Assembly: GCF_003841505.1 (NCBI RefSeq)
Contig: NZ_REGA01000008.1
Coordinates: 62,001-126,000, forward strand
Length of the DNA: 64,000 nt
Direction of reading: 5' to 3'
Origin: Natrarchaeobius chitinivorans
GTDB taxonomy: Archaea; Halobacteriota; Halobacteria; Halobacteriales; Natrialbaceae
This document shows positions 28,387 to 37,634 of this stretch, in pieces. The first letter of the stretch is position 1, and each line of letters begins with the position of its first letter. The notes under the pieces were generated by a model, which saw only the letters and a list, made by a program, of their open reading frames with translations, was not told where the DNA came from and made no database searches. The position numbers and the translations under genes were made by a program.

Positions 28387-29511
28387 TCAGTCGTCCGCCG
28401 CACGAGAGGGCGATTCCTCGTAGGACGCTTCGGTGTCGGTCACGAGTTCGTCGCCCCGGTCACCGTGTTCGAGATCCGGCTCGAGGAGGTCGGAGACGTC
28501 GGTATCGTCGTTGACTTCGTCGGCGAGGAGGTCGACCGCCTCGACGAAGACGGCGACGATGAGCGGGCCGACGACGATGCCGATCGCGCCGAGCGTGAAC
28601 AGTCCGCCGGTGAAACCGACGAAGTAGAGGCTCCCGGGAAGCCCGGCCGACCGACGGGCGAGGCGCGGTCGAACGCCGACGTCGGGGAACCACGCGACGA
28701 GCGCGATTCCCAGGACTGCAACGAGCACCGCGGCCACCAGTTCGCCGGCGACGACGTGATAGATCGCGATCGGAACGATCAGCAGGCTCGGACCGATGAT
28801 CGGAACGAACTGCAAGATCGCCGCGAGGAGCGCGAGCGTGAACGGAATGTCGTAGCCGAGCGCCCAGAACAGCGGGTACGCGATTATCAGCGTCACGACC
28901 GAGGTGGCCAGTTGCAGTACGTAGATCGCGTACAGCGTCTCTCGAGCGCGTTTGGCGAGCGCGTAGACCACGTCCCGATACTCGTGGGGGACCGGGGCGA
29001 CGGCGGCCCGGGCGGCGGCCTCCCCTTTGAGAACGAGCGCGAACAGCAGGATGACGAACAGCGCGAACTTGATGGCGAGTACCGGCAACGAGGAGGCGAG
29101 CGCGATGGCACTGGTCGTGAGGAAGTCGATCGCGAGGCCCTGGACCTCCGCGACGTCGACCGTGTACGTGACGTCGAAGGCAGTGATCGGAACCTCCGGC
29201 GGAATGGCCTCGAGGAATCCGATGATCTCGTCGAGTCTGAAGTAAAGCGTCGCGGCGATCGGCGAAAAGACGGCGACGACGACGACGAATCCGACGACGG
29301 TCGCCCCGACGGCCCCTGTCCACTCCGTAAACCCGCGCCTGACCAGCCACTTCTGGACCGGAATCAGGACGTACGCGGCCGTTAACGCGAAGAGTATCGT
29401 CCCGAGGACCTCGAGCAATATCCCCGCCGTGAGGACCCCGAGTGCGACGACGATTCCCGCGAGGACGTATCGCCGGGTTCGGTCGCGGTCCTCGAGTTCG
29501 TTCGGTTCCAC
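28387..29511 (-). CDS. AI-2E family transporter-like membrane protein
   Basis: A 374-residue polytopic protein of the AI-2E/UPF0118 family, whose members include autoinducer-2 exporters and Na+/H+ antiporters. Helices flank the family blocks LILVFALVLKG-like FALFVILLFALVLKGE, GYDIPFTLALLAAILQFVPIIGP and GAIGIVVGPLIVAVFVEAV. The start is GTG (29509-29511); MEPNELEDRDRTRRY gives a positive-inside N-terminus. The C-terminal 40 residues are acidic. In an extreme halophile ion antiport is at least as likely as signalling. Confidence 0.88.
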   Translation of the reverse strand: MEPNELEDRDRTRRYVLAGIVVALGVLTAGILLEVLGTILFALTAAYVLIPVQKWLVRRGFTEWTGAVGATVVGFVVVVAVFSPIAATLYFRLDEIIGFLEAIPPEVPITAFDVTYTVDVAEVQGLAIDFLTTSAIALASSLPVLAIKFALFVILLFALVLKGEAAARAAVAPVPHEYRDVVYALAKRARETLYAIYVLQLATSVVTLIIAYPLFWALGYDIPFTLALLAAILQFVPIIGPSLLIVPIAIYHVVAGELVAAVLVAVLGIALVAWFPDVGVRPRLARRSAGLPGSLYFVGFTGGLFTLGAIGIVVGPLIVAVFVEAVDLLADEVNDDTDVSDLLEPDLEHGDRGDELVTDTEASYEESPSRAADD

Positions 29512-29611
29512 ACGAGTGACTCACACTGGACGGTGAAAGTCTTTCCCTCCGAACGAACCGAGCGCGTGCGAGGACAGGACCCTTATGCCGCTTCGCACCG
29601 AGATCCGAACG

Positions 29612-30748
29612 ATGAGACGACGGACCTTCGTCCGGGGCGTCGGCGGCGGGTCGATGCTGGCCGTCGCCGGCTGTCTCGAGCGCGAGGACGAAGACGACGA
29701 ACCCGAGGAGGCACAACCGGAAGACGAGAACACGCTCCGGGTCGTAACCTACTCCTCGATGGTGACCGGCGAGACGCCGGCCGGAGCCGTCCTCGCGGAG
29801 GCGTTCGAGGAGGAGCTTCCGGACGCCGAAATCGAGTGGATCGTCCCCGAAGCGGGGATCGAACACTACGCCCAGCGGGCCCGACTCGAAGCGGAGATGA
29901 ACGCGGACGTCTATCTCGGTCTGACGCCTGCCGAACTCGTCTTCCTCGACGAAGCCGTCTCCGCCGACGTGTTCGAACGCCTCGAGAGGGAGCGACTCGA
30001 GCGTGACGGTCGGATCCGCGCTGATCTGTCGTTTGGCGACCCGGACGACAGGGCACTTCCGATCGATTCGGGGTACGTCGGCCTCGTCTACGACGAATCG
30101 GTCCTCGAAGCACCCGAGACGTTCGAGGACCTGCTCGCGGAGGAGTACGCCGGAACGGTACTCGCACAGGATCCACGTCGATCCGCCCCCGGCCGAGCCT
30201 TCCTGTTGTCGACCGTCGCGGCGTACGGAAACGAGTTCGTCGACTACTGGGAGGGCCTCCGGGAGAACGACGTCGACGTGTACGAGCGCTGGACGGACTC
30301 GTACGTCGACGAGTACCTCGAGGAAACCCGGCCGATGGTCGTCTCGTATACGACCGATCGGATCGCTGCGAACGCGGCCGACAGGAGTATGGAACGCCAC
30401 CAGATCGCAACCCCCGACGGCCAGGGGTACGAAAACGTCGAGGGAGTGGCAGTCTTTGCGGACACCGGACGACGGGAACTCGCCTACGAGTTCGTCGACT
30501 TCCTGCTGTCGAGTCAGATACAGACGGAAATCGCCATCCGAAACGCACAGTTTCCCGCACTCGAGCGCCAATATCTCGACCTCGGCACGGAGTTTACGGC
30601 GTTCGCTCGCCAGCCCGAGCAGCCGGTACGGTTTACCTACGACGAACTTCACGGGAACCTGACCGGTTGGCTCGAGGAGTGGGGTGAGGAGTTCGGGGAG
30701 GACGTAATCGACGACCGCCCCGAAATCGACGACACAGGCACCGATTAA
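29612..30748 (+). CDS. Thiamine/iron-type ABC transporter substrate-binding lipoprotein
   Basis: About 378 residues; a TbpA/FbpA-like (SBP_bac_1 or 6) binding protein. The N-terminus has a Tat-like RRRTFVRGVGGG and a lipobox AVAGC, followed by an acidic linker. The core has LRVVTYSSMVTGETPAG, ADVYLGLTPAELVFLDEA, LPIDSGYVGLVYDE and FADTGRRELAYEFVDFLLS, which resembles thiamine-binding proteins. An in-frame ATG at 29585 overlaps the TATA-like CCTTATGCC that lies ~27 bp before 29612, so the latter is the likely leaderless start. No permease or ATPase gene is adjacent. Confidence 0.82.
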   Translation: MRRRTFVRGVGGGSMLAVAGCLEREDEDDEPEEAQPEDENTLRVVTYSSMVTGETPAGAVLAEAFEEELPDAEIEWIVPEAGIEHYAQRARLEAEMNADVYLGLTPAELVFLDEAVSADVFERLERERLERDGRIRADLSFGDPDDRALPIDSGYVGLVYDESVLEAPETFEDLLAEEYAGTVLAQDPRRSAPGRAFLLSTVAAYGNEFVDYWEGLRENDVDVYERWTDSYVDEYLEETRPMVVSYTTDRIAANAADRSMERHQIATPDGQGYENVEGVAVFADTGRRELAYEFVDFLLSSQIQTEIAIRNAQFPALERQYLDLGTEFTAFARQPEQPVRFTYDELHGNLTGWLEEWGEEFGEDVIDDRPEIDDTGTD

Positions 30749-30811
30749 CTGGCGGCGGACGGCGAAAGCCCGGCGCAGCTTTAAGAATCCCACCGTGGTA
30801 CGTCGCGGCGC

Positions 30812-31177
30812 ATGGCGTTTCGACGACTACTCAGCGGCGACCCGGCGAAGAGCTCGAAGCTCTATCTCGCGATCGGAATCCTCTCGCTCGTGAAAGCGAT
30901 CGCGATACGAGACGACCGAGAACGGTTCCGACGCGAACTGATGGACGCGGGCCTGTTCATCGGCGTCGGCCTCGTCCTCCGGAAGTACAGCCAGCTCAAA
31001 GCCCAGAAGCGCGACGAGATCGAATCACAGCTACCGGAGTGGCTCGCCGGACTCGGCGACTCCGGATCGACGTCGACCGACTCCGGACTCCAGTCGCTGG
31101 CGAGACGGCAATTCGAGAGTCAGTCCGAAGAGGAACCGAGCTTTCGAGACCGCGCTCGTGGAATCGTCTCGAGTTAG
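30812..31177 (+). CDS. Conserved-looking hypothetical protein (121 aa)
   Basis: Not recognised. The N-terminal half has two hydrophobic stretches (LYLAIGILSLVKAIAI and LMDAGLFIGVGLVLRKYSQL) around a charged loop RDDRERFRRE, so it may be membrane-associated; the C-terminal half is Ser/Glu-rich. A TTTAAG box at 30780-30785 is ~29 bp before the ATG, supporting a leaderless transcript. Confidence 0.65.
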   Translation: MAFRRLLSGDPAKSSKLYLAIGILSLVKAIAIRDDRERFRRELMDAGLFIGVGLVLRKYSQLKAQKRDEIESQLPEWLAGLGDSGSTSTDSGLQSLARRQFESQSEEEPSFRDRARGIVSS

Positions 31178-31293
31178 ACTGCTCGAATCAGGAACCCTCG
31201 AATCGACGGCCCACTCGAATCGGCAACTCGCTCGAATCGACAGCGCGCTCGACGACCGGTTGGGTTTCCATCGACTCGAGTGAACCCGGACGA

Positions 31294-32637
31294 CTACGCC
31301 AACGGCTCGAGCCCGGCCGTGAAGTGACGGAGTTCGGGGATTTCGGGTTCGGCGGCGATCTCGAATCCGACGACCTCCTCTCGTTTCTCGAGGACGGTAG
31401 CGGCGGTTTCGGCCACGTGCTCGAAGTGCTCGCGGCTGTAGGTTCGCCGCGGAACGGCGAGTCTCACGAGTTCGGGTCGATCCGTTTCCGGAAACGCGAA
31501 GCTGCCGAGTTCGACGCCGCGAACGCCGCCCTCGCGGTACAGTTCACAGACGAACGCCTGTCCCGGAAATGCTTCCGCCGGGAGGTGTGAGAGCGCCGAC
31601 CCCGCGTCGAGATAGACGGCGTGACCGCCGGTGGGGCCGTAGATCGGCACGCCGACGTCCGCGAGCATCTCGCCGAACGCTGCCACGCGATCGATTCTGT
31701 CGGTGACGTACGCCTCCTCGACGGCCTCGCGAAGCCCGACGGCCAGCGCGGCGACGTCCCGGCCGGCCATGCCGCCGTAGGTCGGAAACCCCTCGTAGAG
31801 GATCGCACGCTGTTTGCACCGTTCGTAGAGGTCGGCGTCGTCGGTCGCGACGAAACCGCCGGCGTTGACGAGGCCGTCTTTCTTCCCGCTCATCACGACC
31901 GCGTCCGCGTGCCCGAGCTGTTCTCGTGCGATTTCGTCGATTTCCCGGTCGGCGAACTCCTCCTCGCGGCGGCGAACGAACGCGGCGTTCTCCGCGAACC
32001 GGCAGGCGTCGACGACGAACGTCGCGTCTATCTCGTCGGCGAACTCGCGAACTCGACGGGTGTTCTCGACGCTGACCGGCTGTCCCGCCGCCGAGTTGTT
32101 CGTGATCGTCTGGATCACGAGCGGAACGCGTTCCGGGCCGACGTCGTCGACCACCTCCCGCGCTCGCTCGAGCGAGAAGTTCCCCTTGAACGGGTCGGAA
32201 GCATCCGGATCGAAGGCGCGATCGACGGGACAGTCGACCGGCTCTGCCCCCTGGTTGGCGACGTGAGCCCGCGTCGTATCGAAGTGGGTGTTGTTCGGAA
32301 CGACGTCGCCCTCGGAGAGCACCGTCCCGTAGAGGACGTTCTCAGCGCCCCGGCCCTGGTGGGCCGGAATTACATGGGAAAAGCCCATCACGTCCTCGAC
32401 GGCCGACTCGAGGCGGTCGAACCCACGCGAACCGGCGTAGGCTTCGTCGCCCCGAATCAGTGCGGCCCACTGCGAATCGCTCATCGCACCCGTTCCGCTG
32501 TCGGTCAACAGATCGATGAAGACTTCATCGGCGTCGAGATTGAAAACGTTGTAGCCGGCCGCCTCGAGGTTTCGCTCTCGGCGGTCCCTCGGGGGGAGCG
32601 AGATCGACTCGACCATCTTCGATTTGTACGCGACCAT
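31294..32637 (-). CDS. tnaA: Tryptophanase (beta-eliminating aromatic amino acid lyase)
   Basis: PLP enzyme that splits tryptophan into indole, pyruvate and ammonia; 447 residues. Family blocks are YNVFNLDADEVFIDLLTDSGTGAMSD, IPAHQGRGAENVLY, ITNNSAAGQPVS, DACRFAENA and the PLP-lysine region MSGKKDGLVNAGGF. Tyrosine phenol-lyase is the close alternative, and I cannot separate them from motifs alone. An internal ATG lies at 32616; 32637 is used because VAYKSKMVESI resembles family N-termini. It stands alone, without a transporter or leader peptide. Confidence 0.9.
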   Translation of the reverse strand: MVAYKSKMVESISLPPRDRRERNLEAAGYNVFNLDADEVFIDLLTDSGTGAMSDSQWAALIRGDEAYAGSRGFDRLESAVEDVMGFSHVIPAHQGRGAENVLYGTVLSEGDVVPNNTHFDTTRAHVANQGAEPVDCPVDRAFDPDASDPFKGNFSLERAREVVDDVGPERVPLVIQTITNNSAAGQPVSVENTRRVREFADEIDATFVVDACRFAENAAFVRRREEEFADREIDEIAREQLGHADAVVMSGKKDGLVNAGGFVATDDADLYERCKQRAILYEGFPTYGGMAGRDVAALAVGLREAVEEAYVTDRIDRVAAFGEMLADVGVPIYGPTGGHAVYLDAGSALSHLPAEAFPGQAFVCELYREGGVRGVELGSFAFPETDRPELVRLAVPRRTYSREHFEHVAETAATVLEKREEVVGFEIAAEPEIPELRHFTAGLEPLA

Positions 32638-32868
32638 ACACCTCACTGAGACGTCCAGCGAGTTGAAATCGAGTGACGTGATTCGGTGACCGACGAACCG
32701 ATCGAATCGACCACGGACAGGTTCGCTCACCGATGGAGAGGTTCGGGGATTCGTTACGGACCGCCAGCCGGGGACAGCCGTCAGTCGGCTACCGGAGCCC
32801 AGACGGTTTGCTGTTGGTCACCGCCGGTGAGACCGGGAGCCGCGGTTGAGACGAGACAGCGATCCGTA

Positions 32869-33393
32869 TCAGGACGAGAGTTCGACCTCGTCACCGAACC
32901 AGTGGAACTCGGACGCTCGACCGGTTCCGAACGCGTCGTTTTCGACCCGGTCGGGACTCGGGGTGGGACCGACGAGTTCGATCCCGCCCGCCGACCGCGA
33001 TTCCGGTCGGGACTCAGTTCCGTCGACCAGTTCCTCGAGCCCCGCGTCGGTCGGTCGGGCCGTGACCGTCGGCTCGCCGATCAGAACCGCGTCGTCTGCC
33101 GCTGTCGGATCGGCGGACGATCCGGTGTCCGCCCCCCGTCGATCCTCGCCCGACGAACGATCGTCCACCGACTCGAGTGACTCGGACCGATCGGGAACGG
33201 CGCTCTCGAGGCCAGCGAACAGTCCCTCGAGATCGTCCGGGTCCGCGTCGATCTCGTCGTCGATCGTCGGGTCGTGTTCGCCGCCGCTCTCGGCGAGTTC
33301 GTCCGGTGACTCGACGCCTGCGGCCGCGAGAACCGCGTCCGGGTCGGGCTCGACGTCCTGAAACACTTCGGTTACTGCGGGGTCCGTGCTCAT
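32869..33393 (-). CDS. Acidic hypothetical protein (174 aa)
   Basis: Not recognised. It starts MSTDPAVTEVFQDVEPDPDAVLAAAGVESPDELA, a pattern I associate with a small haloarchaeal family, then has an Asp/Ser/Glu-rich middle and a C-terminal block FGTGRASEFHWFGDEVELSS. No membrane segment or catalytic motif is seen. Composition suggests partial disorder. Confidence 0.6.
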   Translation of the reverse strand: MSTDPAVTEVFQDVEPDPDAVLAAAGVESPDELAESGGEHDPTIDDEIDADPDDLEGLFAGLESAVPDRSESLESVDDRSSGEDRRGADTGSSADPTAADDAVLIGEPTVTARPTDAGLEELVDGTESRPESRSAGGIELVGPTPSPDRVENDAFGTGRASEFHWFGDEVELSS

Positions 33394-33590
33394 GGCCTCG
33401 AGTCCGCCACGCCAATCCTTCGTTACGAGCCCGTTTCTTCCGGACAAGGGACCGACTACCGTCACCAACGTGGACTGTCTGAAAACCCCGTGAGAGAGTC
33501 TATCGACGGGTTCAGTCGGTTTCCGTCGCTGTATCGGTTGATTATTATCCGAAATATGATCGTTCAGAGTTCGCAAACGGTCGTCGAGAT

Positions 33591-34769
33591 CTAGAAGAGT
33601 TCCTGGGTCAACTCGAGGGTCTTCTCGCGGTCGTCCCAGTCGACGAACACCGCGACGCTGGTCGCGCTCGTGATGACGTCCTGCAGGTGGATTCGTTCCT
33701 CGGCGAGCGGGGCGATGATCTCGCTGACGACTCCCGGCTGGTTCGGCAGTTCGCCGCCGGTGACGCGTACGACCGCAACCGGCGAGTCGACGGTGACACT
33801 CGAGAGTTCGTCGCGGGCGATGACCTCCCGGTGGAGGATGTTCTCGGCGCGTTCGGCTTCGTCCTCGTCGATGTAGAACGTGATCGTGTCCATCCCGCTG
33901 GCTACGGCGTCGACGTTGACGTCGCTCTCGCTCAGCGCCGAGGACAAGTGGCTGAAGACGCCGGGCTGGTTACGGATCGCCCGGCCGGCGACGGTCAGAC
34001 ACGCGAGCGGGCGCTCGCGCAGGTCCACGAGGTTCTTGAACTCGCCTTCGATGCTCGTCCCGCCGGAGAGCAGGTCGCCGTGCTGGTAGTGGACGACGCG
34101 GACGTCGAGTCGGCCGTCCTTATACGACAGCGCCGAGGGGGCGACGACTTCGGCACCGCGAAAGGAGAGATTTCGGAGTTCGTCGACGGAGATTTTGCCC
34201 ACGTTTCGTGCGCCTTCGACGACGCGGGGGTCCCCGGTCATAACGCCTTCGACGTCGGTTACGATGACGACCTCGTCTGCGTCCATGTAGTTACCCATCA
34301 TGACCGCCGTCGTGTCGCTGCCACCGCGACCGAGCGTCGTGACGGAGTCGTTCGGACCCTCCGCGAGGAAACCGGTGAGAACCGGTACCTCCTCGTCCAT
34401 CGTTTTCGCGACCTCGAGGGCACGTGCTTGCGTTTCCTCGACGTCTACCTCGCCGTACTCGTCGGTGATCACCGGCCAGTCGTCTTTGCCCGGCTCCAGA
34501 AATTTGGCGTCGATCCCGCGGGCCGACAACGCCGCTTTGAGCATCCGAACGGACGTTCGCTCGCCCATACTGACGATCTGTGCGCGATCCGCTTCGTCCG
34601 TCTCGAACGTGATGTCGTCGAGCAGATCGTCGGTCGTCGACCCCATCGCACTCGCGACCACCGCGATTTCGTGTCCGTCCTCGACGGCCGCGGCGATCGA
34701 ATCCGCCGCACGGTCGATCCGTTCACCGCTGCCGAGACTCGTTCCCCCGAACTTGGCTACGACGCGCAT
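33591..34769 (-). CDS. lysC: Aspartate kinase
   Basis: Phosphorylates aspartate as the first step toward lysine, threonine and methionine; 392 residues. The kinase domain shows VVAKFGGTSLGSGERI, GRGGSDTTAVMMGNYMDADEVVIVTDVEGVMTGDPR and SFRGAEVVAPSALSY. Two ACT domains follow (about 255-325 with NQPGVFSHLSSALSE, and 330-392 with NQPGVVSEIIAPLAEE), so allosteric control by end-product amino acids is expected. It stands alone here with no homoserine dehydrogenase gene. Confidence 0.95.
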   Translation of the reverse strand: MRVVAKFGGTSLGSGERIDRAADSIAAAVEDGHEIAVVASAMGSTTDDLLDDITFETDEADRAQIVSMGERTSVRMLKAALSARGIDAKFLEPGKDDWPVITDEYGEVDVEETQARALEVAKTMDEEVPVLTGFLAEGPNDSVTTLGRGGSDTTAVMMGNYMDADEVVIVTDVEGVMTGDPRVVEGARNVGKISVDELRNLSFRGAEVVAPSALSYKDGRLDVRVVHYQHGDLLSGGTSIEGEFKNLVDLRERPLACLTVAGRAIRNQPGVFSHLSSALSESDVNVDAVASGMDTITFYIDEDEAERAENILHREVIARDELSSVTVDSPVAVVRVTGGELPNQPGVVSEIIAPLAEERIHLQDVITSATSVAVFVDWDDREKTLELTQELF

Positions 34770-34885
34770 ACTGTCACCTCACAGCGTGGCTGTGAACTGT
34801 TACCGATGTTGTGGCTCATACTCGGTTCGTTACCAGAGCGGGCAGATAACTGTGTCCCATTGTCCCAGTGGGGCTCGTCCGGGAC

Positions 34886-34893
34886 TTTATATT
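34886..34893 (+). promoter_or_regulatory. TATA box of the GNAT-like gene
   Basis: TTTATATT lies 29 bp before the ATG at 34918, leaderless spacing. Confidence 0.7.
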
Positions 34894-34917
34894 CGTGCGT
34901 AGCATTACCACACGACG

Positions 34918-35355
34918 ATGAACGTACGGGACGCACTCGAGGCAGACGCCGACGCGCTCGCGGCGATCGCCGACTCACCCACCGACGTGATGCGAAATCT
35001 CGTTCACGATCGGACGGTTCGCGTCGCCGAAGACGGCACCCACGATCCGAACGCTGACGTCTCGAGATCGCAGTACGACGGCTCCGATCCCGAGGATCTG
35101 CTTGGATTTATCAGCTTCGACGCGAAAGAGGATACGGTACACGTCACACAGCTCGACGGCACCGACGAGGCCTGCAAACGACTGCTCGCGGAGCCGGTTC
35201 GGTTCGCCGAACGGGAGTCGATGGCCGTCGAACTGCTCATCTCCTCGGACGGCGAACACGTCCGAACGGCAGCCGAAGAACTCGGGTTCGAACACCGGGG
35301 ACCGGGGCCACGGTTCGACGGCTCCCGAACGGTGAAGTTTCGATTGGATCCGTGA
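34918..35355 (+). CDS. GNAT-like N-acetyltransferase domain protein
   Basis: A 145-residue protein with the GNAT architecture: MNVRDALEADADALAAIA at the N-terminus, strand pair LLGFISFDAKEDTVHVTQL, a shortened acetyl-CoA loop region ACKRLLAEPVRFAERESMAVELLISSDGEHVRTAAEELGFEHRGPGP, and a terminal strand. The Q/RxxGxG/A loop is not obvious, so acetyl-CoA binding is unproven; it may be a degenerate GNAT. Confidence 0.65.
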   Translation: MNVRDALEADADALAAIADSPTDVMRNLVHDRTVRVAEDGTHDPNADVSRSQYDGSDPEDLLGFISFDAKEDTVHVTQLDGTDEACKRLLAEPVRFAERESMAVELLISSDGEHVRTAAEELGFEHRGPGPRFDGSRTVKFRLDP

Positions 35356-35474
35356 GCCGATCCGGAGCGGTTCGCGCGGGGTGACCCCGAACGCCGGATC
35401 ACGATAGAGTGGATATCCGGACAGACAGGTAAATCCGATACTAGCTTTATCGCCGCTCGTAGCGTCTCTCCGGT

Positions 35475-35726
35475 ATGAACGTGAGATCACACCGCTACGA
35501 GACCGTCCTCGGCGTGCAGGTACTCGGCACCATAATTTTCGGTATCGGCCTCCTCCAGGGTGGGCTCACGCCATTGACCGTCTTCGGCGCGGTCATCATC
35601 TTCCTGAGTATCGTCGCACTCGCTCTGGAAGCCGCGATAGGAGAGCCGGTCGGTGCCGAAAGTTCGCGGGACGACGAGCCCAGTACGAACGGGGTCCTGG
35701 CACGGGTGAAAACGATACGTCGATGA
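35475..35726 (+). CDS. Small membrane protein (83 aa)
   Basis: Not recognised. Two hydrophobic segments (TVLGVQVLGTIIFGIGLLQ and LTVFGAVIIFLSIVALALEAAIG) are followed by a polar tail. A CTTTAT box at 35445-35450, about 27 bp before the ATG, supports leaderless expression. Confidence 0.65.
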   Translation: MNVRSHRYETVLGVQVLGTIIFGIGLLQGGLTPLTVFGAVIIFLSIVALALEAAIGEPVGAESSRDDEPSTNGVLARVKTIRR

Positions 35727-35754
35727 CGATCGGATAGTCGATGCGTGGAACGGG

Positions 35755-37437
35755 CTAGCTAAACTTCTGGACGGTCACGTCGAGCGTATCGAGGTCGACG
35801 ATCGGCGCATATCCCGCGTCGGGGTCGATGTTGACGGACGCCTGGAAGTCCGTCTGGGCCTGCCAGCAACCCGAGTTGATCGCGAGCACGTTGTGGTACT
35901 TGCCGAATCCGAGTTTGTGAACGTGGCCGGTGTGAAAAATGTCGGGGACCTCCTCGATGACGAGGTGGTCTTTCTCTTCCGGTGCCAGGCGTGTGTGGCC
36001 GCCGAACTGCGGGGCGACGTGGCGCTTTTTCAGAAGCTGGTACATCGCTTTGTGAGGTTCGTCGTAACTGGCCTTCTCCTCCGGAAGTTCGGCGATGACC
36101 TCGTCGAGGGAGACGCCGTGATACATCAACACGGAGACGCCCTCGAGGGTCACGGTCGAGGGGTTGCTCACGATCCTCGAGTCGTGAGCCGACATGATCT
36201 CCCGGAGGTCTTCGTCGAACCCCGGTTGGGGTTCGGCGAGTCGCACCGCGTCGTGGTTGCCCGGGATCATGACGACCTCGATGTTGCCTGGGACGGATTT
36301 GAGCCGTTCGCTGAACGCCTCGTACTGCTCGTAGATGTCGACGACGTCGAGTTCCTCGTCCTGATTCGGATAGACGCCGACGCCCTCGACCATGTCGCCC
36401 GCGATCAGCAGGTACTCGACGTGCTGGGCCTCCTGGGTGTGAAGCCAGTCGGTGAACGCACTCCAGGCGTCGGCCATGAACTCTTCGCTGCCGACGTGGA
36501 CGTCGCTGATGAGCGCCGCCTGTACGTGACGGTCGGCGGTCGACGGCTCGTGGGTCCGGGGGACGTCCGGAAAGTACATCGAGTCGACGAACGCGATTCC
36601 GGCGTCGTCCGAGAGCGTTCCTTCCATCGCCAGCGCTTCGTCACAGAGCAACTCCTGGACCAGATCGGCGTACTCCCGATCTTTCATCACCAGCCACGGA
36701 AACGTCCCCGTGGCGTCCTCGAGTTCGATCAGCCAGTGACCGCTCGCCGTCGAGCGGATGTCGTTGACCAGCCCGACCATGCCGACCTCGCTGCCGCCGG
36801 GCATGCTCTGGATCGCCGTCGCCGGCCGGTGGTTGACCCGCCCTTTCAGTTTCGAACCGAGTCGCTCGAGACGGTCGCGAAAGACCGCCACGAAATCCTC
36901 GTACTCGCCAGTTCCGGTGCTCTCACCGGTCATGTCGCCGGTAATCTCGAGCGATCGGAGCGCGGGATCGCTCGATCGACCGGCTCCGGACCCCTTCGTT
37001 TCAACTGGAGACGTGTCGCCGGTATCGCCGCCCATCGGCGGGGTAGTTCCAGTTGAAACAGAGGGGTGTTCGTCGTCGCTCCCCCGACCGCCATCCGAGT
37101 GGTCAGCGGACGGACCTACGTCGGACGGGTCTGTGTCGGACGGATCCGCGTCGGACGGGCCTGTATCGGGCGGATTCGCGTCGGAGGGTCCCGCGTCGGT
37201 CGATCCGCGTTTACCCTCGGATGAGGTCGGTTCGGTGAGAGGTTCTTCACTCGAGAGCACCGATTCGACGTGGCCGGTTCGGACGACCAGTGCGTCGTCG
37301 GGCATCGTCTCGATCACCTGCTCCAAGACGGCCGCGGGGCGGTCCGCCGAGGCGATCTTCGTGACCGCCTCACGCTCCGCGTTGAACCCCATGCTGGTGA
37401 GTTCGTCGACGATTTTCGCGGGTCCCTCGAGTGGCAC
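35755..37437 (-). CDS. polB: DNA polymerase D small subunit DP1 (3'-5' exonuclease)
   Basis: Proofreading/regulatory subunit of polymerase D, partner of DP2 at the window start. The calcineurin-like phosphoesterase motifs are intact: SDVHVGSEEF, AGDMVEGVG, IPGNHDAVR, LMYHGVS and FHTGHVHKLG. The start is GTG (37435-37437): MPLEGPAKIVDEL fits haloarchaeal DP1 N-termini and a TATA box (37459-37466) lies ~26 bp upstream. Between an N-terminal helical domain (1-65) and the OB/exonuclease part (from ~175) is a ~100-residue disordered linker with SDxGPSDxDP repeats. Within it, residues ~127-150 are encoded by two inverted ORB sequences (see findings). 560 residues. Confidence 0.95.
   Translation of the reverse strand: MPLEGPAKIVDELTSMGFNAEREAVTKIASADRPAAVLEQVIETMPDDALVVRTGHVESVLSSEEPLTEPTSSEGKRGSTDAGPSDANPPDTGPSDADPSDTDPSDVGPSADHSDGGRGSDDEHPSVSTGTTPPMGGDTGDTSPVETKGSGAGRSSDPALRSLEITGDMTGESTGTGEYEDFVAVFRDRLERLGSKLKGRVNHRPATAIQSMPGGSEVGMVGLVNDIRSTASGHWLIELEDATGTFPWLVMKDREYADLVQELLCDEALAMEGTLSDDAGIAFVDSMYFPDVPRTHEPSTADRHVQAALISDVHVGSEEFMADAWSAFTDWLHTQEAQHVEYLLIAGDMVEGVGVYPNQDEELDVVDIYEQYEAFSERLKSVPGNIEVVMIPGNHDAVRLAEPQPGFDEDLREIMSAHDSRIVSNPSTVTLEGVSVLMYHGVSLDEVIAELPEEKASYDEPHKAMYQLLKKRHVAPQFGGHTRLAPEEKDHLVIEEVPDIFHTGHVHKLGFGKYHNVLAINSGCWQAQTDFQASVNIDPDAGYAPIVDLDTLDVTVQKFS
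36986..37009 (-). promoter_or_regulatory. ORB-like element inside DP1 gene, left (G-run points left)
   Basis: Minus strand reads CCAGTTGAAACGAAGGGG plus flanking TCT and TCC, differing from the oriC right ORB at one position of this core. In the DP1 frame it is translated SPVETKG. Confidence 0.65.
37044..37068 (+). promoter_or_regulatory. ORB-like element inside DP1 gene, right (G-run points right)
   Basis: Plus strand reads GTTCCAGTTGAAACAGAGGG then GTG. It forms a divergent pair with the element at 36986 about 40 bp away, the same polarity as the oriC ORBs. In the DP1 frame the complementary strand encodes SVSTGTT. Confidence 0.65.
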
Positions 37438-37458
37438 ACACCTCGCATTCGCGACTGG

Positions 37459-37466
37459 ATAAAAAA
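37459..37466 (-). promoter_or_regulatory. TATA box of the DP1 gene
   Basis: TTTTTTAT on the minus strand, ~26 bp before the GTG at 37435-37437. Its position supports a leaderless message starting at that GTG. Confidence 0.65.
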
Positions 37467-37634
37467 GGATAGCGAACTGCGCCCGGAAAAGGAAACGGCG
37501 GTTCCGCCGGCACACGATCGTATTCGAAACCGGCGGATCGAAATCCGACCGGTGTCTGGGGACTCGAGAGGTGATTCCGATCCATCCCCGAACGAACAGA
37601 ACCTTGATTGCACGCCCCGGCAAAAGGCGAGATA

